Below, one piece after another: positions 25,214-33,636 of a DNA stretch of 64,000 nucleotides. Numbering within the stretch: position 1 is the first letter of the stretch; each line of letters starts with the position of its first letter. Origin of the DNA: Fibrobacteria bacterium (GTDB taxonomy: Bacteria; Fibrobacterota; Fibrobacteria; UBA5070); NCBI GenBank assembly GCA_020633825.1, contig JACKCV010000005.1, forward strand, positions 62,001 to 126,000, given 5' to 3'. The translations under genes were made by a program, and so were the position numbers. Below the pieces are notes generated by a model. That model worked only from the letters and a program-made list of their open reading frames with translations. It did not search any database and was not told the DNA's origin.

Positions 25214-25861
25214 TCAGCGCTCGGTCAGGGCCTTCTCCACGATCTCGACGAGTTCGCGTGCGGCCCGGGCGATGTCCGGCGCTTCGGTGACGGCCGTCAC
25301 CACGGCCACGCGGTTGGCTCCTGCCGCCACCACGGATCCGGCGTTGCCGTGCTTGATGCCGCCCATCGTGGTGACGGGAAGGTGCGACACCGCAGTGACG
25401 GCGCGGACCATCTCCAGCCCCACCGGAACCACGGGGGTGTCCTTGGTGGCGGTGGCGAACACCGGGCCGATGTTGATGTAGTCGGCCCCGGATTCCTGCG
25501 CCGCGAGCGCCTGCTCCACCGTGTGGGTGGACAGGCCGATGGTCTTGTCGGGGCCCAGCAGGGCCCGCACCTGCGCGGGATGGAGGTCGGACTGGCCCAC
25601 GTGGATGCCGTCGCAGTCGACCAGGGCGGCGATGTCGACATGGTCGTTGAGCAGGAGCGACACGCCCAGTTCACGGCACACCGCGGCCAGGCGGGTGGCC
25701 TGGGCGAAGTATTCGCGCTTGGACAGGTGCTTGGAGCGGAACTGGAAGAGGTTGATGCCCCCGGAGGCCGCCGCGCGGATCACCGTCTCCTCGTCGCGCC
25801 CGCCGTTGAGACGGGGGTCGGTGACGAGGTAGGCGCGGACGTGGTCGAAGTCGACCTTCAC
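25214..25861 (-). CDS. thiE: Thiamine-phosphate synthase
   Basis: A 215-residue protein, the normal ThiE length, from GTG 25861. It joins the thiazole phosphate and pyrimidine diphosphate halves of thiamine in the cytoplasm. The family signature is complete: YLVTDPRL, FQFRSKHLSKREY, SLLLNDHVDIA, DGIHVGQSDL, GLSTHTVEQA, DYINIGPVFATATK and TTMGGIK. Its start overlaps the thiG stop (GTGA), so it is probably translationally coupled. No thiS, thiH or thiC is in the window. Confidence 0.95.
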   Translation of the reverse strand: MKVDFDHVRAYLVTDPRLNGGRDEETVIRAAASGGINLFQFRSKHLSKREYFAQATRLAAVCRELGVSLLLNDHVDIAALVDCDGIHVGQSDLHPAQVRALLGPDKTIGLSTHTVEQALAAQESGADYINIGPVFATATKDTPVVPVGLEMVRAVTAVSHLPVTTMGGIKHGNAGSVVAAGANRVAVVTAVTEAPDIARAARELVEIVEKALTER

Positions 25862-26682
25862 GCGGGGATTCCGCGCACGGGGCGCACCGCGGGGGACAGG
25901 CCTTCCAGCGGCGAGCTGGCCGAGCCGTAGAGCTTGCGCGGGATGCGCTGGGCCAGGTAGGCGTCGCGTCCGGCTTCGCAGGCCGACTTCATGGCGCGCG
26001 CCATGCGCACGGGGTCCTTCGCCAGGGCGATGGGGCTGTTGAGGAGCACGCCGTCGACGCCCAGCTCCATGGCTTCGGCGACGTCGGAGGCGGTCCCCAG
26101 GCCGGCGTCGATGAGCACCGGCGCCTTCACCGATTCGAGGATGATGCGAATGTTGGAGGGGTTCAGCACGCCCTGTCCCGAGCCGATGGGACCTCCCGCG
26201 GGCATGATCGCCGCGGGTTCCAGGCGGTCGAGGAGCTGGGCCAGGACCGGATCGTCGTTGGTGTAGATCATCAGGTCGAAGCCCTCGTCCTTGAGGATGC
26301 GGGCGGCTTCGAGGGTGCCCACCGGATCGGGGAGGAGGGTCTTGGCGTCGAAGAGGACTTCGAGCTTGAGGAGGTTCCAGCCCATGGATTTGGAGAGACG
26401 GGCGATGCGCACCGCGTCCTGGACCGTGAAGGCGCCGGCGGTGTTGGGCAGGATGGTGTACCGCGAAGGGTCGATGGCGTCGAAGATCCCCTTGCCCTTG
26501 GGGGCCGAAAGGTCCACCCGGCCCAGGGCCACCGTGACGATCTCGGTTCCCGAGGCCTCGAGGGCTTCGGTCATCAGTTCGTTGGTGGCGTATTTGCCCG
26601 TGCCCACCAGGAGGCGGGAGGCGTAGGTCCGACCCGCGATGGTGAAAGGACGGTCTTCGGGGGGAAGGACGGAATCGGTCAT
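25858..26682 (-). CDS. thiG: Thiazole synthase
   Basis: A 274-residue protein from ATG 26682, matching the usual ThiG length. It forms the thiazole phosphate ring from deoxyxylulose phosphate, ThiS-thiocarboxylate and an imine donor. LLVGTGKYATNELM and the Schiff-base Lys in NLLKLEVL are present, as are IMPAGGPIGSG and GLGTASDVAEAMELG. The frame stays open upstream for hundreds of codons, but that is a shadow of the next gene. It overlaps the stop of the PIWI-like gene by ATGA and thiE by GTGA. Confidence 0.95.
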   Translation of the reverse strand: MTDSVLPPEDRPFTIAGRTYASRLLVGTGKYATNELMTEALEASGTEIVTVALGRVDLSAPKGKGIFDAIDPSRYTILPNTAGAFTVQDAVRIARLSKSMGWNLLKLEVLFDAKTLLPDPVGTLEAARILKDEGFDLMIYTNDDPVLAQLLDRLEPAAIMPAGGPIGSGQGVLNPSNIRIILESVKAPVLIDAGLGTASDVAEAMELGVDGVLLNSPIALAKDPVRMARAMKSACEAGRDAYLAQRIPRKLYGSASSPLEGLSPAVRPVRGIPA

Positions 26683-28418
26683 CGTTTCTTCTCTCGGTTC
26701 TGGCCGGGCTGGGCCAGGGGCAGGTAGCGTTCCTTCTGGAACAGGAGTCCCCGCGCCCATTCGAGGGTGGCGGGGGCGTGGCGGCGTTCGGCCCGGCCCG
26801 GAGTCCAGGCGAATTCCAGGACCAGGATCTCCTCCAGCGCGACGAGGGGGTCGTCCTTGCCGGCGAGTCGTTCCAGGGCGAGGGGACGGATTCCGTCTTC
26901 GCGCTCGATGCGGGCCAGGACGTGGCGGTCGGACACGGCGACGGTGGAGGGGTCGAGCCAATCGAAGGTGCTGGCGCCGAAGGCACGCGGAACCGAACGG
27001 CGACGGATCTTCCAGGCCGGGATGCGCGGGGCCAGGGCGGCCAGGAAGGCCGGGGGAGGATCGAGGGTCTCGTCGAGGTGCAGCACGAGGTCCTCGGGCT
27101 GGGTTTCCCAGAGTCGGCGGGCGATGCCGTGGGCGAAATCCGCGTCGGCCAGGTCGGCGAAACGGAACGGAACCACCGCCGAGGAGACCAGGTCGCCCGA
27201 GGGGTCGAGCAGGGCGAACGACAGGTGGTGCATCTTGCCGTAGAGGAATGCCTGCGAGATCCCCAGCGACCAACGGGCACCAGGGCGCTTCAGACGCCAG
27301 GGCGAGCCTCCGGACCTGCGGACGCATTCGAGGAAGAGCGCCGCGGCCTGTCCGGCGGCACGGCCCGACCGGGGCTGCGTCAGCAGGGGGCTCTTGGCTT
27401 CCAGCGGCACATCGAGGCTTCCTTCGATGGGCTCGGTGGTGAATTGGAGGCAGACTCCGGGCCAATCGGCGGCCCGATGGTTCAGGGCGTGCGCCACGGC
27501 ATCCAGGTTCCCGGGAGCCACCAGATGGAAGTTCTGGGGAGGCAGACGCGGCGTACGCAGGGCGGTGTGTCCGCCCAGGGCCGCGTGGAACACGTCGGGC
27601 AGCAGGATCTCCTCGTCGTTGGACAGGAGGGCGCAGGCCTCGGTGCCGGGGAGGTCGGACTCGATGAGGTCGAGGGCTTCGCCCGGGCACGGGTCGGAGG
27701 AGAAGGTCAGGCCCGAGATGTCGGCTCCCGCGAACCAGGAGCGGAGGGTGGAGACGGTCTCCTGGGCGGTGAGGTCGGAAGGATTCTCCGAGAGGATCAC
27801 GGCGCAAGGGTCCCCGGTGCGGACCAGGCGCGCGCGTCGGCCCTGGGCGATCGACCAGCCCTGGTCGTTGCGCTTGGGGTGGGTGGAGGCCAGGGAGACG
27901 CCTTCGAGAGGGAACCAGAGGTCGGCGGAACGATGCCCCACGGCCTTCAGCGCGTCGGGCCGGACGTCGATGGAGCGCTGCAGGGGGTGGGCCCAGAGCA
28001 GCACCTGGGTTTCGCCCAGGGCCTCCAGGTGGAGCTCCAGTCCGTCGACGATCAGGCGTCCTTCGGGGGCGTCGGTGGTGCGCACGGCCACGAATCCGGT
28101 GCGGAGATCGACGAGGATCTTCCGGGCCCGCAGGTGGGCGAGGATCCGCAGCAGCAGGAGGCCGCGCGATCCCGGCTGACGGAAATCGACCTTCCAGCCC
28201 CCTTCCTTCCCGCCGCGGAGATGGTCGGCTTCGGGATCGTCGGGAGAGGTCAGGGTGAAGATTTCCCGCCCGGATTGGCGGGCGCCGATCCAGGGAGCCT
28301 CCGCGCGCAGGTGCTCCAGGATGTGGCGGATGTTCTGTCCGGGCTCGACGTTCCAGAGGAGGCCGGCGACGTCCTGGCCGTTGTGTTGACCCTGCAGGGC
28401 CGTGAGATAGGTAGCCAT
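26679..28418 (-). CDS. Putative PIWI/Argonaute-like protein, catalytically degenerate
   Basis: A 579-residue protein from ATG 28418, with AAGG upstream. The C-terminal 200 or so residues follow the order of a PIWI (RNase H-like) domain: WSLGISQAFLYGK, a second strand FALLDPSGDLVSSAVVPFR, a long helix, DLVLHLDETLDPPPAFLAAL, WKIRRRSVPRAFGA, then AVSDRHVLAR. A closing block (RPLALERLAG, an amphipathic helix ILVLEF, APATLEWARGLLF) resembles the usual Argonaute C-terminus. The first catalytic Asp of active Argonautes is replaced (GIS rather than GID), so cleavage is unlikely. A MID-like segment may lie around residues 260-370. No PAZ is recognisable. It overlaps thiG by ATGA. This call rests on pattern recognition only; otherwise it would be a protein of unknown function. 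Confidence 0.45.
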   Translation of the reverse strand: MATYLTALQGQHNGQDVAGLLWNVEPGQNIRHILEHLRAEAPWIGARQSGREIFTLTSPDDPEADHLRGGKEGGWKVDFRQPGSRGLLLLRILAHLRARKILVDLRTGFVAVRTTDAPEGRLIVDGLELHLEALGETQVLLWAHPLQRSIDVRPDALKAVGHRSADLWFPLEGVSLASTHPKRNDQGWSIAQGRRARLVRTGDPCAVILSENPSDLTAQETVSTLRSWFAGADISGLTFSSDPCPGEALDLIESDLPGTEACALLSNDEEILLPDVFHAALGGHTALRTPRLPPQNFHLVAPGNLDAVAHALNHRAADWPGVCLQFTTEPIEGSLDVPLEAKSPLLTQPRSGRAAGQAAALFLECVRRSGGSPWRLKRPGARWSLGISQAFLYGKMHHLSFALLDPSGDLVSSAVVPFRFADLADADFAHGIARRLWETQPEDLVLHLDETLDPPPAFLAALAPRIPAWKIRRRSVPRAFGASTFDWLDPSTVAVSDRHVLARIEREDGIRPLALERLAGKDDPLVALEEILVLEFAWTPGRAERRHAPATLEWARGLLFQKERYLPLAQPGQNREKKR

Positions 28419-28488
28419 GGGGACCTTGAATATACCTCGAATGAGGGGCATGACCTGATCGCGACTGCGAAGGCATCTTTGGGCCACT

Positions 28489-29421
28489 GTGAACAGACAC
28501 TGGACATTGGGCCTTGCCATCGCGGGATTCGTCGTCGCCGTGATCATGTCGATCACCCTCCTGGTGCTGTGGAACGTCTACATCATCGACGACGTCCGCA
28601 CCATCGCGGAGCTGGCGCGCGACCCGTCCCTGACCCGCCCCGGCGGGGGGGATCCCTCCGGACGCTGGATCGTCCTGGCCATGGGGTCGTCGTTCTTCGC
28701 CGTGATCCTCATCGCCCTGTCCCTGTTCTTCGCCTCCTACCTGGTGAACCGCCGGTACCGGCGCATCCAGACCGACTGGCTCTCCATGACCACCCACGAG
28801 CTGAAGCTGCCCACCGCCAACATCCAGCTCTTCGCCCAGACCATGCAGCGCCCCAACCTGGCCGAAGCCGATCGGGTGCGGTTCACCGGCCTGATCGTGC
28901 AGGAAGCCCGACGCCTCGACGGACTGGTCTCGAGGATCCTGCAAGCGCGGCGCATCGAGGGGGGCATGGAAGACCTGCGCCCGGAGAACATCGCCGTGGT
29001 GCCTTGGCTGCGGTCGTGCCAGGCCCGCCCGGCATCCCCGGCCTTCGAGATCGAAGGGACCTTCGAAGGTCGCATCCGGGTCGACCGCCGGCAGCTCGAA
29101 ACCATCCTCGACAACCTCGTCCACAACGCCCACAAGTACGGCGACGGATCGAATCCCCGCGTGGTGGTTTCGCTCCAGGGAACCTCGGTGTCCATCGAGG
29201 TGCGGGATCGGGGCATCGGAATCCCCCCCCAGGTCCGCAAGAAGGTCTTCCGGCGCTTCTACCGCGTCCCCACGCGCGAGCACCGCCGCCGCACGGGAAC
29301 CGGCCTGGGCCTGTACATTGCACGTTCGCTGGTGGTCCTCATGGGGGGAACCATGGGGGTCTCCGACAATCCCGACGGAAAGGGAACCTCCTTCTGGATG
29401 CGTTTTCCGGTGGTGCGATGA
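28489..29421 (+). CDS. Sensor histidine kinase
   Basis: A 310-residue membrane kinase starting at GTG 28489. Two transmembrane helices (about residues 7-30 and 60-82) enclose a short periplasmic loop of about 30 residues, so it has no obvious ligand domain. The H box is MTTHELKLP (His near residue 103), the N box NLVHNAHKYG, G1 RDRGIGIP and G2 GTGLGLYIA. It is divergent from the PIWI-like gene (70 bases between starts) and 22 bases upstream of its response regulator. Confidence 0.93.
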   Translation: MNRHWTLGLAIAGFVVAVIMSITLLVLWNVYIIDDVRTIAELARDPSLTRPGGGDPSGRWIVLAMGSSFFAVILIALSLFFASYLVNRRYRRIQTDWLSMTTHELKLPTANIQLFAQTMQRPNLAEADRVRFTGLIVQEARRLDGLVSRILQARRIEGGMEDLRPENIAVVPWLRSCQARPASPAFEIEGTFEGRIRVDRRQLETILDNLVHNAHKYGDGSNPRVVVSLQGTSVSIEVRDRGIGIPPQVRKKVFRRFYRVPTREHRRRTGTGLGLYIARSLVVLMGGTMGVSDNPDGKGTSFWMRFPVVR

Positions 29422-29443
29422 TCTTCCAAGGAAAAGGACCACG

Positions 29444-30154
29444 ATGAACGACGTTCGACGGATTCTGTTGGTGGAGGACGACGAGCCCATGGCCCTGGGG
29501 CTGGAGTTCAACCTGCGCGACGACGGATACGAGACGGTCCACTGCCTCGACGGGGAGTCCGGCCTCGCCCGTGCCCTGGAGGGCGGGTTCGATCTGGTGA
29601 TCCTCGATATGCTCCTCCCCGGCATCAACGGGCTGGAGGTCCTGCAGGGATTGCGGGCGAAGGATGTGCGCACCCCGGTCCTGATCCTTTCGGCCTCCGC
29701 GGGCGCCGATTCCATCGTGGAGGGCCTCAACGCCGGGGCCGACGACTACCTGGGGAAACCCTTCGATCTCGGGATCCTCATGGCCCGCATCCGCACCCTC
29801 ATCCGCTCCCGCGAATGGCTCGCCACCGGAGGCGGCACGGATAGCGAGCCCGAGATCATGCGCTTCGCGGGGCGGGAAGTCGACTTCCGCCGGTCTCTGG
29901 CCCACGTCGACGGCCAGGAGGTCGAACTGTCGTACAAGGAAGCGATGCTCCTGAAGGCCCTGTGGGATCAGCGGGGCGAAACCTTGACCCGCGACCGCCT
30001 GCTGCGGGAAGTGTGGGGATACGCCGATGGAGTCCAGACGCGCACCATCGACACCTTCGTGCTGGCCCTGCGCAAGAAGCTCGAGCCCGATCCGAAAAAA
30101 CCCCGCTACATCCAGACGGTGATTGGCGAAGGCTACCGCTTTTCCCCGGATTGA
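29444..30154 (+). CDS. OmpR/PhoB-family response regulator
   Basis: A 236-residue protein from ATG 29444 with AAGGAAAAGGA upstream. Receiver domain: acidic pair VEDDEP, phospho-acceptor Asp in LVILDMLLPG, Lys in LGKPFDLG. The C-terminal winged helix carries ELSYKEAMLLKALW, LLREVWGY, RTIDTFVLALRKKL and GEGYRF. It is the partner of the kinase just upstream. Target genes are unknown. Confidence 0.95.
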   Translation: MNDVRRILLVEDDEPMALGLEFNLRDDGYETVHCLDGESGLARALEGGFDLVILDMLLPGINGLEVLQGLRAKDVRTPVLILSASAGADSIVEGLNAGADDYLGKPFDLGILMARIRTLIRSREWLATGGGTDSEPEIMRFAGREVDFRRSLAHVDGQEVELSYKEAMLLKALWDQRGETLTRDRLLREVWGYADGVQTRTIDTFVLALRKKLEPDPKKPRYIQTVIGEGYRFSPD

Positions 30155-30280
30155 GGGGGGATTCGGGGCGCATTCTTGCTCCGCGAACCACTTGGCGTCC
30201 CGTGTGGACGCCGGCGGGTCCCCGTCGCGGCGACTGCATCCCCGACTCCCCCCTCAATCTCCCCGGACTCGGGCGGGGCG
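30155..30280. other. Short spacer before the tandem repeats
   Basis: GC-rich DNA after the response regulator stop; no gene or clear terminator seen. It leads directly into the repeat arrays. Confidence 0.4.
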
Positions 30281-30607
30281 GGTAGGCTCGCGGCCGGTAA
30301 GGGCGGTTGGCGGGTGCGGGGAGGCCGCGCGGTGTTGGCGGCGACGCGGCGGCGACGCTTCGCTGGCCGCAGGGCAGGGGTGCGCAGCAGGTAGGTTCGC
30401 GGCCGGTCAGGGCGGTTGGCGGGTGCGGGGAGGTCGCGCGGTGTTTGCGGCGACGGGGCGGCGACGCTTCGCTGGCCGCGGGGCAGGGGTGCGCAGCAGG
30501 TAGGCTCGCGGTCGGTAGGGGCGGTTGGCGGGTGCGGGGAGGTCGCGCGGTGTTGGCGGCGACGGGGCGGCGACGCTTCGCTGGCCGTGGGGCAGAGCAT
30601 GGGTACG
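30281..30607. repeat. Three tandem copies of a 109-bp non-coding repeat
   Basis: Units start at 30281, 30390 and 30499 (GGTAGGCTCGCGG-like), each 109 bases and differing by only a few substitutions. A partial fourth start occurs at 30648. The period is not a multiple of three, so a repeat protein is unlikely. Very GC-rich. It lies between convergent genes (response regulator and glycosyltransferase). Confidence 0.85.
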
Positions 30608-30672
30608 CACTGCGAGAAGGGGGAGCGCGCGTGGGGGTTGCTCGGGGGGTAGGCTCGCGGCTGGGGGATGCA

Positions 30673-31370
30673 GGAAGCACTGGCCTCGCGACTCGGGTGT
30701 CATGCCTGCGCCCGTCCCCTTGAAAGCTGAGGGTCGATTCGAGGATGCAGGCGCCCTGTGCCGCTCATCCCGAGGGTGTCCGCGTCGGGCCGTCGAGCGG
30801 GGGAGGCAGGAAGCACCGGCCTCGCGACTCGGGTGTCATGTCTGTGCCTATCCAGTGCAGGCTGAGGATCGTTTCGAGGATGCAGGCGCCCCGCCCGCTC
30901 ATCCCGAAGGCGTCCGCGTCGGGCCGTCGAGCGGGGGAGGCAGGAAGCACCGGCCTCGCGACTCGGGTGTCGCGTCTGTGCCTGATCCGGCATGCTGAGG
31001 GTCGATTCGAGGATGCAGGCGCTCCTGCCCCGCTCTCCCGAAGGCGTCCGCGTCGGGACGCCGAGCGGGGAGGCAGGAAGCACCGGCCTCGCGACTCGGG
31101 TGTCATGCCTGTGTCTGATCCGGTGAAGGCTGAGGGTCGATTCGAGGATGCATGCGCCCCGCCCCGCTCTCCCGAAGGCGTCCGCGTCGGGACGCCGAGC
31201 GGGGGAGGAAGAGAATCACCGGCCTCGCAACTTGGGTTTCAGGCCTGCGCCCGTCACCGTGAAGGCTGAGGGTCGTTTCGAGGATGCAGGCGCCCCGCCC
31301 CGTTCCCCCGAAGGCGTCCGCGTAGGGACGTCGAGCGGGGGAGGAAGGGAAGCATGCGCCTCGAAACGCC
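30673..31370. repeat. About five tandem copies of a 131-136-bp non-coding repeat
   Basis: Unit starts (GGAAGCACCGGCCTCGCG-like) fall at 30673, 30809, 30943, 31076 and, more diverged, near 31207; a last partial unit runs to the glycosyltransferase stop. Conserved islands inside each unit include GGTCGATTCGAGGATGCAGG and GGCGTCCGCGTCGGG. The divergence grows towards the right end. No repeat-spacer pattern of a CRISPR and no consistent reading frame. Confidence 0.85.
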
Positions 31371-31372
31371 CC

Positions 31373-32509
31373 TCAGCCCCCGTCGGCTTCACGGGTCCAG
31401 CGGAACCATCCGAGGTGGCCTGCGATGGCCGAGCGTACGGCGATGGCGACCTGGAGGGGGAGGGCCCAGAGGGTGTCGGGGAGCAGCAGGGACAGTTTCT
31501 GGAAGCGGAGGGCGGCCAGGAACATGAAGGCGAGGTCGAAGGGGAACTTGAGGGCCCAGGGAGCCCACCAGAGCCAGGCGGGGAGGCTTAGGGTGACCAC
31601 GGGAAGGAATCCGACCAGGAGCCAGAGCCAGTAGAGGAAGATGCACAGGAGGAAGGCGACGTAGGAGACGCTCTCGTAGCGCGAGCCGTTGGATGCCCAG
31701 CGGGCTCGTTGGTTCAGGACCTGGGTCCACGTGTCGGCCGGGTGCGTCCCCACGGAGGCGGAGGGGGAATAGGCGTAGGCCGGGCGTCCTCCGGCGTGGA
31801 CCATGCGGTGCACCAGCATGTCGTCGTCCCCGGAGACCAGGCCTTCCAGTCCGCGGAATCCTCCGGAGTTCTCGTAGATGGTCCGGCGGTAGGCGAGGCT
31901 GGGAGCGGAGGCCAGGAAAGGGCGACCGAGGGCGAATCCGGCTGCTTCCGCGGCCACGAAGGCCAGTACTTCCAGCCGTTGGTAGCGATGGCAGGCGCGT
32001 CCGTCGCCCATCAGGTGCTTGGGGCCCTGGACGATGTCGACATCGTCCGAGAAGGAACTGGCGAGGGTGGCGAGCCAATTGGAGGGGGGGAGGCAGTCGG
32101 CGTCGGTGGTGGCCAGGATTTCATACTGGGTGGCGGCCATGCCACGGGCCAGGGCCCGCTTCTTGGGGCTGGGGACGTCTTCCTCCTCGGGGGAGATGGA
32201 GACGATGCGAATTCGGGCGTCCCGGAGGGCGAACTCCTGCAGAATGGCCGCCGTCCCGTCGCTGGAACGGTCGTCGACGCACACGATTTCCCAGCATCCG
32301 GGATAGGCTTGGGCCAACAGGGCCTCGAGAGTCGCGCGGACGCCAATCTCCTCGTTGTGCATGGGCACCACGACCGAAATGGAGGGGGTGGAGGTTCCGG
32401 TCGGGCGGCGCAGGCGGAGCAAACCCACCATCAGGAATACCAGGAAACCCACGTAGAGCAGCGTCCCGCCCAGGGCGAGAAACCCGATGGAAAACGTGAG
32501 AAGAATCAC
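31373..32509 (-). CDS. Family 2 glycosyltransferase with membrane helices
   Basis: A 378-residue protein. GTG 32509 gives an N-terminal membrane helix at once (VILLTFSIGFLALGG) and has AGGAA upstream; longer starts add atypical sequence. The GT-A core is clear: ISVVVPMHNEE, VCVDDRSSDGT, TTDADCLPP, a GDDD acceptor-side motif and the QRARW processivity-type motif. Three to four helices follow at the C-terminus. It would transfer sugars from nucleotide donors to a membrane-bound acceptor, possibly a glycolipid. Substrate unknown. It diverges from the LPP20-like gene. Confidence 0.88.
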   Translation of the reverse strand: MILLTFSIGFLALGGTLLYVGFLVFLMVGLLRLRRPTGTSTPSISVVVPMHNEEIGVRATLEALLAQAYPGCWEIVCVDDRSSDGTAAILQEFALRDARIRIVSISPEEEDVPSPKKRALARGMAATQYEILATTDADCLPPSNWLATLASSFSDDVDIVQGPKHLMGDGRACHRYQRLEVLAFVAAEAAGFALGRPFLASAPSLAYRRTIYENSGGFRGLEGLVSGDDDMLVHRMVHAGGRPAYAYSPSASVGTHPADTWTQVLNQRARWASNGSRYESVSYVAFLLCIFLYWLWLLVGFLPVVTLSLPAWLWWAPWALKFPFDLAFMFLAALRFQKLSLLLPDTLWALPLQVAIAVRSAIAGHLGWFRWTREADGG

Positions 32510-32578
32510 GCAAGTTCCTGTCGCGCAATGATTTTTGTGCGGTAGGTCACAAATTCCCGTCCAGTCGAGATCGATCCA

Positions 32579-32608
32579 TTGAATCGCGGTGGACTCCGAA
32601 TGTAGACT
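32579..32608 (+). promoter_or_regulatory. Candidate sigma-70-type promoter for the LPP20-like cluster
   Basis: TTGAAT (32579-32584) and TAGACT (32603-32608) with an 18-base spacer, about 35 bases before the ATG at 32644. This is a plausible but unproven -35/-10 pair. Confidence 0.3.
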
Positions 32609-32643
32609 CAACCTGTCAGTTCCCCCTTCGGAGGTTCCCACCC

Positions 32644-33492
32644 ATGAATCGTGCAACAACCATCGCCGCCGCTCTGAGCCTGTGTCTCGCATCCGCACCC
32701 TTCGCCCAGGATTGCCAGGAAGGAGTGGACTGGGTGGCGCGCACCGTTTGCGCCAAGGGCATCGGGGCCGTGAATCCCAAGCAGCCCCAAGCCGCCGCTC
32801 GCCCCGGCGCCATCCGCAGCGCCCAGATGACCGGCTTGCGTGCCGCCGTCGAACTGGTGAAGGGCGTGCAGGTCAACTCCAACACCACCATCGCCAATTC
32901 CATGACGGAGAGCGACGTGGTGAAGTCCAAGGTCGAAGCCTACGTGAAAGGCTTCCAGTTCAGCCAGCCGCACTACATGGACGACCTGACGGTCGAGGTC
33001 TACGTCCAGATGCCCTTGGACGGCATCTCCGACCTGGTCCTGCCGTCTTCCATCCAGTCCGTCCCCACGGTCACGTCCTGGGGAGCCCCGACGGAAGTGT
33101 CCGGACCCGCGGCGGCCGGCACCGCCAGCCCGGCTCCTCTGCGTTCCCAGGTCTACACCGGTCTGGTGGTCGATGCCCGTGGACTGGGTGTGTTGCCGGC
33201 CTTGGCCCCTCGCATCACCGACATCGAGGGCAAGGAAATCTACGGCGGTGCCGTGGTGAGCCGCGATTGGGCCGTCAAGAACGGGATGGTCGGCTACGCC
33301 AAGAGCATCGACGGAGCTCGCGGGCTCAAGGACCGCATCGGAGCGTCTCCCGCCGTGGTGAAGGCTGTTCGCGCCGACGGCGCCTCCAAGACCGATCTCG
33401 TCCTGTCGGCCGAGGATGCCGCCAGCCTCCGCAGCGCCGCCGAAAACCTGACCTTCCTCTCCCAGGCCCGCGTGGTGTTCGTCGTCGACTGA
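32644..33492 (+). CDS. Exported LPP20-like protein
   Basis: A 282-residue protein from ATG 32644 with GGAGG upstream and a signal peptide (MNRATTIAAALSLCLASAPFAQ). The mature N-terminus (VARTVCAKGIGAVNP, AQMTGLRAAVELVKGVQVNS) has the pattern of LPP20/FlgT-N-like domains, in which a conserved helix precedes a strand-rich domain. There is no lipobox Cys at the expected place. It probably sits in the periplasm or at the outer membrane together with the three following genes, two of which are also envelope proteins. Confidence 0.65.
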   Translation: MNRATTIAAALSLCLASAPFAQDCQEGVDWVARTVCAKGIGAVNPKQPQAAARPGAIRSAQMTGLRAAVELVKGVQVNSNTTIANSMTESDVVKSKVEAYVKGFQFSQPHYMDDLTVEVYVQMPLDGISDLVLPSSIQSVPTVTSWGAPTEVSGPAAAGTASPAPLRSQVYTGLVVDARGLGVLPALAPRITDIEGKEIYGGAVVSRDWAVKNGMVGYAKSIDGARGLKDRIGASPAVVKAVRADGASKTDLVLSAEDAASLRSAAENLTFLSQARVVFVVD

Positions 33493-33636
33493 TCTTCCGG
33501 AGGCCCCGCCTCGGGCCTATCGAGCGGTGGAAGGCTCCCCGGGATCCGTTGCCCTTGAGGGTGGATCCCCGTCCAGCCTGCCGCTGCCTTCCCCTCCTCC
33601 AATTCCTCCCCTCGTCGCATTCACCGGAGTTTCTCC

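Noticed and set aside
26778..29730. Very long open frames on the strand opposite, or out of frame with, the thi and PIWI-like genes
   Set aside because: They are GC-rich shadow frames with Arg/Pro/Gly-rich composition; the true genes are shown by motifs and overlapping start/stop signals.
30281..31370. CRISPR array
   Set aside because: The units are 109 and 131-136 bp and repeat as wholes; there are no short direct repeats with unique spacers and no cas genes.
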